From positions 357,614,984 to 357,678,983 of the forward strand of contig NC_133328.1 of NCBI RefSeq assembly GCF_042186555.1: DNA of 64,000 bases, in the 5' to 3' direction. This document shows positions 56,623-64,000 of the stretch, in pieces (position 1 is the first letter of the stretch; each line of letters opens with the position of its first letter). A model generated the notes under the pieces. It saw only the letters and a program-made list of their open reading frames with translations, made no database searches and was not told the DNA's origin. This stretch comes from Aquarana catesbeiana (taxonomy: Eukaryota; Chordata; Amphibia; Anura; Ranidae). Made by a program: the position numbers and the translations under genes.

Positions 56623-58859
56623 CGTAGGGGACAGCACCACACAGTCCTAGGCACACTAACACAGGGTCTCGGGGTCTCGAAAGATGTGATGGCCGTAACA
56701 TTTTGAGAGACCCTAATCTGCAACGCTCAGTTTACAGTTTTTTTACAGTTTTTATAAAAAAGAAAAAAAGTGAAAAAAAACACAAAAACACAAAAAATAT
56801 AAAATAAAAATTCCAAAAATAGTTGTGGTTGTATTTTTCTTCTCTGTCTCTTTTGTTCTCTCTCTTATGTTCGCTCTCTACTCTCTGCTCTGCTGTTCGC
56901 TCACTATTGTTCTATATCCATCATTCTCTCTCTGTTTTATTTTTACTATGTTTTATTGTATTTGCTTTGCAGGTATGGTATGTTATGCTGTAATGTTTGT
57001 TTTATTGTTAACCATCATTTGCTTAGCAGATGCGTCATTTAGCTGCAGCATGGGTTTGTTTATCTTGACAGCAACAGCGTTTGCTCCCACGATACATAAA
57101 GCCATGACTCCAGCGCTGTCGGAGGTGATTTCACCACCACAGTTAAAAAAAAAAAAAAAAAAAGAGCATACAGTAAATGCCAAAGCCTGGGGGCAGGGGT
57201 GGAGGAGTGATTTGCTCCTAACATTAAGGGCGGATTGCCCCCATGCTTCGGCATTTAATTTTTTTAGGCACAGATTGCAATGTTTTATTTTTACTATGTT
57301 TTATTGTATTTGCTTTGCAGGTATGGTAAGTCTTACTGTTATACTGTAATGTTACTTTGTTTTATTGTTAACCATCATTTGCTTAGCAGGTACACCATTC
57401 AGCTGCAGCACGGGTTTATTTATCTTGACAGCAACAGCGTTTGCTCCCACGATACATAAAGCCATGACTGCAGCGCTGTCTGAGGTGATTTCACCATCAC
57501 AGCTAAAAAAAAAATGGTGCATGTGTGCCCATCATTAGAAGTGGGTGGATGAAGGGTGGTATTCCAATGGTAGGCATATCCACCGATCAATCTTTTTTTT
57601 TCGTTCAGCCCACAGGCTGCATAAAAAAAAGAACATTACAATGTATGCCCGACAAGGACCAGCAACATACTGGTATGTTGCTGGACTTTGAGTGGTTATA
57701 CCAGAAAGATGCCTGCAGGTTTAGGTATCATCTTGCTATCATTCTTTTCAGCCAGCGGTCGGCTTTCATATAATAGCAATCCTAGCAGCTAATTAGCCTC
57801 TAAACTGCTTTTATAAGCAGTGGGAGGGAACGTCCCCCCCCCCACCGTCTTCCATGGTTTTCTCGGGCTCTCCTGTCTCAATAGGGAACCAGAGAATGCA
57901 GCCAGTGGTTCCGCCAGCTGAACATAGAGCTGATAAGAGACCAAAGTGGCTCCAATCATCTCTATGGCCTGAGAAACCGGAAGCTACGAGCATTTCATGA
58001 CTTAGGTTTCGCCGGATATGAACAGCGCTATTGGGAAATTGGCAAAGCATTTTATCACACCGATCTTGGTGTGTTCAGATGCTTTGAGGGCAGAGGAGAG
58101 ATCTAGGGTCTAATAGACCCCATTTTTTTCAAAAAAGAGTGCCTGTCACTACCTATTGCTTTCATAGGGGATATTTACATTCCCTGAGATAACAATAAAA
58201 ATGATTTAAAAAAAATGAAAGGAACAGTTAAAAAATATAATAAAAAAAGCAAAATAAATAATTAAAAAAATAAATACATTTAAGAAAGCACCCCTGTCCC
58301 TGGTGCTCATGTGCAAAGGCGAATGCAAGCGTCGGTCTGGTGTCATATGTAAACAGCAATTGCACTATGCATGCGAGGGCAGTAATTTTAGCAGTAGACC
58401 CCCTCTGTAAATCTAAAATGGTAACCTGTAAAGGCTTTTAAAGGCTTTTAAAAATGTATGTAGTTTGTGCGCAATTTTAAAGCATGTAATGTTTAGTATC
58501 CATGTACTCGGCATAAGATCATCTTTTTTATTTCATCAAACATTTGGGTAATATAATATGTTTTAGTGCATTAAAATTAAAAAAGTGTGTTTTTTCCAAA
58601 AAAAATTGCGTTTGAAAAATAGCTGCGTAAATACTGTGTGAAAAAAATTTGCAACACCCCCCATTTTAATCTGTAGGGCCTTTGCTTTAAAAAAAATATA
58701 TAATGTTTGGGGCTTCAAAGTAATTTTCTTGCAAAAAAATATATTTTTTCATGTAAACAATAAGTGTCAGAATGGGCTTTGTCTTTAAGTGGTTAGAAGA
58801 GTGGGTGTGTGACATAAGCTTCTAAATGTTGTGCATAAAATGCCAGGACAGTTCAAACC

Positions 58860-61030
58860 CCCCCAAATGACCCCAAGCTATTTTGATGAGAGGCATGTTG
58901 AGTCTATGAAATATTTTATATTTTGCCACAAGTTGTGGGAAAATTACATTTTTTTTTTTGCATAAAGTTGTCACTAAATGATCTATTGCTCAAACATTCC
59001 ATGGGCATATGTGAAATTACACCCCAAAATACATTCTGCTGCTTCTCCTGAGTACGGGGATACCACATATGTGAGACTTTTTTGGAGCCTAGCCGTGTAA
59101 AGGACCGCGAAAACCAATCACCGCCTTCAGACTTTCTAAGGGCGTAAAATGGTGATTTCACTTTCTCACTACCTATCACAGTTTCGGGGGCCCTTAAATG
59201 TCAATATAGCACAATGACCCCATTTTGGAAAGAAGACACTTCAAGCTTTTTACTGAGAGGCATGTTGTGTCCATGGAATATTTGATATTTTGCCACAAGT
59301 TGCGGGAAAATTACATTTTTTTTTTACACAAAGTTGTAACTAAATAATATATTGTTCAAACATGGCATGATTATATGTGGAATTACACCCCAAAATACAT
59401 TCTGCTGCTTCTCCTGAGTATGGGGATACCACATGTGTGAGACTTTTTGGGAGCCTAGCCACGTACAGGACCCCAAGAACCAAGCACCGCCTTCAGGCTT
59501 TCTAAAGGCGTAAGTTATAAACAAATATATACCGCGCTGTCTCAAAAAAAAAAAAAAAAAAACTAAAGCAGCCAGCACAGCAGTGGATAAAGTTGGAAAA
59601 ATGACAAATAGGGTGAAATGTGCAGCGCTTATGTGATCATATAAACCATAACAAATAATATTAGTACAGAAAACTTGAATAATAAATGATGTGCTCAAAA
59701 ATACTCCAAGCAGTCCTCTATTATGACATGTGATGTCTATAAACAGAGTAACTTGGACGTGTGATGTCTCTTTTTTGGACATCACACGTCCAAGTTACTC
59801 TGTTTATAGACATCACATGTCATAATAGAGGACTGCTTGGAGTATTTTTGAGCACATCATTTATTATTCAAGTTTTCTGTACTAATATTATTTGTTATGG
59901 TTTATATGATCACATAAGCGCTGCACATTTCACCCTATTTTTCTAAAGGCGTAAAATTGTGATTTTACTCCTCACTACCTATCACAGTTACGGAGGCCCT
60001 GAAATGTCCAGATAGCACAAAACCCCCCAAATGACCCCATTTTGGTAAGTAGACACCCCAAGGTATTTGCTAAGAGGCATGGTGAGTATTTTGCAGATCT
60101 AATTTATTTTTGAAAATGAAGAAAGAAAACAAAAATTTATTTTTTTCTTCTTTTTTTTAATTTTCAAAACTTTGTGACGAAACGTGAGATCTGCAAAATA
60201 CTCAACATGCCTCTCAGCAGATAGATTGGGGTGTCTACTTTCCAAAATGGAGTCATTTGGGGGGTTTTGTGCTATCGGGGTTTTTTATGGCCTCCAAAAC
60301 TGTTACAGGCAGTGAGGAGTGAAATCAAACATGCACGCCCTTAGAAAGCCTGAAAGCCTGAAGGCGGTGATTGGTTTTCGGGGTCCTGTACGCGGCTAGA
60401 CTGCCAAAAAGTTCCACACATGTGATATCCCCGTACTCAGGAGAAGCAGCAGAATGTATTTTGGGGTGTAATTCAACATATAACCATGCCATGTTTGAAC
60501 AATATATCATTTAGTGACAACGTTGTGTAAAAAAAAAATTAACTTTCACGAAACTTGTGGCAAAATATAAAATATTCCATGGACTCAACATGCCTCTCAG
60601 CAAATAGCTTGAAGTGTCTTCTTTCCAAAATGGGGTCATTTGGGGGGGGTTTGTGCTATCTTTTCATTTCATGGACTCCGAAACTGTGATAGGTAGTGAG
60701 AAAGTGAAATCACCATTTTACGCCCTTAGAAAGCCTGAAGGCGGTGATTCCTTTTCGGGGTCCTGTACATGGCTAGGCTCCAAAAAAGTCTCACACATGT
60801 GGTATCCCCGTACTCAGGAGCAGCAGCAGAATGTATTTTGGGGTGTGATTTCACATATGGCTTGTTTGAGCAATAGATCATTTAGTGATAACTTTGTGCA
60901 AAAAACAAAACAAAATCATTTTCCCGCAACTTGTTGCAAAATGTAAAATATTCCATGGACTCAACATGCCACTCATCAAATAGCTTGGGGCGTCTACTTT
61001 CCAAAATGGGGTCATTGGGGGGGGGATTGT
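58860..61030. repeat. Palindromic cluster of four subterminal units in piggyBac copy 3
   Basis: Two units in inverse orientation (about 58860-59170 and 59200-60130, the latter interrupted by the foldback insertion) and two in direct orientation (about 60200-60530 and 60560-61030) face each other around a centre near 60140. Marker words: ctgcttctcctgagtac in the first two, gtactcaggag(a/c)agcagcag in the last two. The innermost stem is gagtattttgcagatct (60083) / agatctgcaaaatactc (60188). Confidence 0.78.
59514..59939. mobile_element. Foldback insertion with 15-bp target duplication
   Basis: tttctaaaggcgtaa flanks it at 59499-59513 and 59940-59954. The structure is a unique part with an A run (59514-59607), a left arm (59608-59767), a loop tcttttttg, and a right arm (59777-59939) that is an almost perfect inverse (gacatcacacgtccaagtta versus taacttggacgtgtgatgtc). 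The right arm abuts the duplication directly, as in the element at 26645-33880. No ORF of its own. Confidence 0.85.
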
Positions 61031-61461
61031 GCTATCTTGGCATTTTATGGCCTTCATAAACTAAAACCTTCATAAATTCTAGAAAATGTACCCTAGTTTG
61101 TAGACGCTATAACTTTTGCGCAAACCAATAAATACTGAAATTGTTTTCACCAAAGACATGTGGCTGAATACATTTTGGCCTAAATGTATGACTAAAATTT
61201 AGTTTATTAATTTTTTTTATAACAAAATGTAGAAAATATCATTTTTTTCAAAATTTTTGGTCTTTTTCCGTTTATATCGCAAAAAATAAAAATTTGCAGA
61301 GGCAATCAAATACCATCAAAAGAAAGCTCTATTTGTGGGAAAAAAATTTTGTTTGGGTACAACATTGCATGACCACGCAATTACCAGTTAAAGCAGCGCA
61401 GTGCCAAATTGTAAAGAGTCCTCCTGTCATTGAGCTGCCAAATCCTCCGGGGCTGAAGTGG

Positions 61462-61643
61462 TTAAAGTGGAAGTAAAGCAAGCAGTGTGTGTGTGTGTTA
61501 TGTGCTGCTGGATCCATGGGGAGTGAGCATAACATACTTTCAAAGTCTCTCTGTCTCTGTCTCTCTCGAATAATATAAAAAAAAGATATTGAACATACTA
61601 TTAATAGGAAAAAAAATCATTTTTGACTGGAATTACCCTTTAA
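61462..61643. mobile_element. Short TTAA MITE sharing a TTAA with piggyBac copy 3
   Basis: TTAAAGTGGAAGTAAAGC at 61462 and, inverted, TTAAAGGGTAATTCCAG at 61643 are diverged terminal repeats. The TTAA at 61462-61465 is also the right target copy of the piggyBac element, so one inserted at the other's edge. It contains a (GT)n run at about 61482 and a TCTC-rich tract. Confidence 0.55.
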
Positions 61644-63035
61644 ATGTCTGTCTTCTATCTAGCATGGCATAATCACCCTGACACAGAATGTACCCTGTAC
61701 AAAAAGAGTATACAGTATAGAGAAAAAAAATCCATATTGCCTAGTCTAATTTTCATAGACTGAAAGATTATGAAGATGACAAATGCACAAAATAGAGGCA
61801 GTGTTCTTAATTGAAAACAGGAATACAGCATTAAAACCTAGGCATATGGGTACACCCACAATTACCTTTGCAGAGGGAGCGGTGTATAATGTATACATGT
61901 TCTGGGCGTCTCTGCCCACCCTGTATAACAAAATGCATTTACATTTACAAAGAAATGTTGAACCATACTACTTTTGATAAGTATTACATCTAAGAATGTT
62001 TTCCTCAAGTTAATATGCTGCTTTACCTAATCTGTTGCTTAGCATCAATATAATAAGACTTTCCAATTACACACAATTTTCTTATTGTGGAAAATAGGAT
62101 AACGCAAGTGGAAGCTCTCAACTAAATGTAAAGAGCCTATGTATTAGTAAAGAAAACACTATACAGATGTGCAGCACATGATGTACATATCTTTTAAATG
62201 ACATACTTAAAATAATGTTTTTTTTCCATTAGTGGTAAAAATGTTTAACTGTAAATACTGAAGCTTGTTCCTTGTAAAACATTAGAGGAGCCTTTACAAC
62301 GGTGTAAAACTGAAGGTAAGGCATGAGTTCAACGTTATTGTACTAAAAAAAGCTTAGTCTGATTTCACTGCATACATTGAACTTTTCACTGTGTGCATTA
62401 GAAGCTGCATCAAGTCGAACAGACTTCCCTTTTTTCATGACTGAAGGACCTCCATCATCACCTAGCTCTTTCCTCCCCAGCCTGATTGTGCCTGGCCCGT
62501 CTCTTTCATACATTCAATTTCAGTTCTTTCAAACACTGAGGCTCAGCATCACATTTGGGCATTACCTAGGAAAGTCTGCTTGCCCATACAGTCTGCCTTC
62601 GAACACCCACTCCACCAGACTGACACCCTGATAAGGCAGTGCAGCCAGCCCTCTTGTAATGGCCCCTGCTCCATTAGTTCAAGATGGGGCCCAGGCACCT
62701 GTCGAGCAGCAGCTGTACTGCCTTATTGTCAACTCTTGTGGCTCCCCCTGCAGCTCTGTTGGCTTCTCTTCCTTTTTCTCCCTCCAGCTGCACCGCAGGG
62801 GGATCAGTATCTGCGCCCCATCCCCTTGCTGTTTGGGCCTCCTTGTGTGCCCCCCTCCCCTGCAGTGTTACCAGCTTCTCTCCTCTCCTCTCCCACCATC
62901 AGCTGCTTACAGGTCAAACAGGGAGATATTTCAGGATGGAGAGCGGAAGAAGGCATAAATATGCCCTATTTACCAGCTCCCTTGGTACCAATCACTCTCT
63001 GTGTCCATTTGTCACTTAAACATAGTAAACACAGT
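61644..63035. other. Unassigned
   Basis: No element ends or conserved genes were recognised. The region 62440-62960 is C/T-rich and gives several overlapping plus-strand frames (62377-62631, 62580-63038, 62684-63019) in different phases, which suggests composition rather than coding. Confidence 0.4.
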
Positions 63036-63222
63036 TAACAACCTTTTGTACCACCTGCCCCACCCTATTAGATTGTAAGTTCTTCTGAGCAGGGCCCTCT
63101 TAATCCTCTTGTATTTTATTGTATTGTAACTGTATTGTCGCCTTTTATATTGTAAAGCGCTGCGTAAACTGTTGGCGTAAACTGTTGGCGCTATATACAT
63201 TCTGTATAATAATAATAATACT
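63036..63222 (+). repeat. LINE/SINE-like 3' tail with (TAA)n
   Basis: The words ttagattgtaagttcttctg and agcagggccctcttaa, then tattgtaaagcgctgcgtaa and ttggcgctatatacattctg, followed by taataataata, are typical of the 3' tails of L2-related interspersed repeats in vertebrates. The 10-base word gtaaactgtt is duplicated at 63165-63186. Confidence 0.5.
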
Positions 63223-63660
63223 ATGCATTTGTGAATGAGCAGAAAGCCTCAGAGCTTGTAACACTATGCAAGATGGCAGTGCCCCGCAACTTACTGTAGT
63301 TATCACACAACTCATGCAGAAATGCTGGGAACTCTTGAAATTGTATGCTGTAAGCAGGATTCTTTCATCCAGATCAGCTGGAGCTGAACTACACTACCCA
63401 TAAGGACTAGCAGAGGGGCAGGAGCACTTGAAAAAGGAAAAGCCCAGGTATAGATGGGAGAGACCATGTTGGAGGCCGGATGTGAGAGAGAGAACAGAGT
63501 GGATCCACACATCCCAGGCCAGATTAGGCCGAGTCAGGAAGTCGCAAAAAGCCACCAGAAAAGCTGATCATCCTGAAGAGGCAGGTAGCGGAACCTGCAG
63601 GCAGATGGACCAGATCATTGCCACCTTCACAGCCATCCCAGAGGATGACAAAATTATATA
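63223..63660. other. Unassigned
   Basis: A 77-codon plus-strand frame (63428-63661) is rich in Arg and Lys and ends just before the tandem repeat. I do not recognise it and see no splice or promoter support, so it is not called as a gene. Confidence 0.3.
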
Positions 63661-64000
63661 AAAATGCGTCAGAGCACTTTTACTGCAATATCTTGAAATG
63701 TGTTAGTGCACTTTTACTGCAATATATTGAAGTGCGTTAGTGCACTTTTACTGCAGTATATTGAAGTGCGCTAGTGCACTTTTACTGCAGCATATTGAAG
63801 TGCATCAGTGCACTTTTACTGCAGTATATTGAAGTGCGTTAGTGCACTTTTACTGCAATATATTGAAGTGTGTTAGTCCACTTTTACTGCAGTATATTGA
63901 AGTGCATTAGTGCAATTTTAGTGCAATATATTGAAGTGCATTAGTGCACTTTTACTGCAATAGATTGACGTGTGTTAGTGCACTCTTACTGCAGTCTATT
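63661..64000 (+). repeat. 34-bp tandem repeat (satellite), about ten copies, open-ended
   Basis: The unit cttttactgcaatatattga followed by agtgcgttagtgca repeats with exactly 34-bp spacing from 63677 (copies start at 63677, 63711, 63745 and so on) with a few substitutions per copy. It continues to the last base of the window. The word ttagtgcacttttactgca occurs in most units. There is no spacer variation, so it is a satellite and not a CRISPR array. Confidence 0.93.

Larger units (their letters stand above)
54353..61465 (+). mobile_element. piggyBac transposon, copy 3 (both ends, core deleted)
   Basis: Left end TTAACCGGTTCTGGAACAGC (54353); right end gggctgaagtggttaa (61465). The order of parts equals copies 1 and 2: 5' region with a tandem duplication (54834-55295), transposase remnant (55678-56622), repeated 3' non-coding blocks (56930-57170 and 57280-57510), hairpins, palindromic subterminal units (58860-61030), and the 3' block. 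A foldback insertion sits at 59514-59939. At 7.1 kb it is the longest copy because of the extra units and the insertion. Confidence 0.87.

Noticed and set aside
59324..59946. 153-aa minus-strand frame and matching plus-strand frame across the foldback insertion
   Set aside because: The frames arise because the palindrome reads the same on both strands, and they cross the insertion boundary.
62377..63038. Overlapping plus-strand frames of 84-152 aa
   Set aside because: C/T-rich composition opens all three phases, and there is no conserved motif.
63661..64000. Regular 34-bp repeat resembling a CRISPR array
   Set aside because: Units are contiguous with no unique spacers, and the context is vertebrate. 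It is a satellite.

Overview
The window looks like transposon-packed intergenic and intronic DNA from a vertebrate, most likely an anuran amphibian and perhaps ranid-like. The evidence is the mix of elements: DIRS-type tyrosine-recombinase retroelements, a GIY-YIG Penelope-like element, a two-ORF L1-clade LINE, a Tc1 element, piggyBac transposons with a Cys-rich tail, and a large load of TTAA-flanked MITEs. The species call is inference. There is no bacterial, phage or CRISPR content. The only sequence I read as a host gene is one terminal coding exon with a clean splice acceptor at 3577-3709 (+), whose other exons lie upstream of the window or were not recognised.

Layout. 1-2130: decayed DIRS pol (RT, RNase H, recombinase). 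2209-2629: MITE. 3577-3709: host exon followed by a probable 3'UTR. 4.3-9.0 kb: MITEs and unassigned AT-rich DNA. 9092-14560: piggyBac copy 1, with all three catalytic Asp but several stops and frameshifts and no 5' end. 14.6-17.6 kb: MITEs. 17668-34017: a Tc1 element split apart by nested insertions. Inside it lie a TTAA MITE (17809-18924), a DIRS element (20086-24432) with an inverted terminal piece (26531-26644 plus 33881-33958), a 5'-truncated Penelope-like element (minus strand, itself hit by a TTAA MITE at 25374-25863), a palindromic insertion with 14-bp target duplications (26645-33880), and, inside one arm of that palindrome, a full-length L1 (27424-33819, minus) with both ORFs open and a 16-bp target-site duplication.

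34469-46645: piggyBac-derived MITEs, piggyBac copy 2 (35631-41125, catalytic core deleted) and a second MITE family. 47565-52590: DIRS fragments, the last interrupted inside its recombinase gene by a 2.3-kb insertion carrying a large inverted repeat and a 14-bp target duplication. 52665-52981: fragment of a hAT-derived ZMYM1/DUF4371-like protein. 54353-61465: piggyBac copy 3 (core deleted), containing a third palindromic insertion (59514-59939, 15-bp duplication). 63.0-63.2 kb: probable LINE/SINE tail. 63661-64000: ten copies of a 34-bp tandem repeat running off the window.

How it fits together. The copies form two economies: a TTAA cut-and-paste family (piggyBac plus many non-autonomous derivatives that keep only the ends) and copy-and-paste retroelements. 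Nesting gives a relative order: Tc1, then DIRS, then the palindrome (and separately Penelope), then L1. The L1 is the only element here whose proteins all appear intact. The most unusual signal is a set of three palindromic AT-rich insertions flanked by 14-15-bp target duplications, which look like retrotransposed foldback molecules rather than ordinary DNA transposons.
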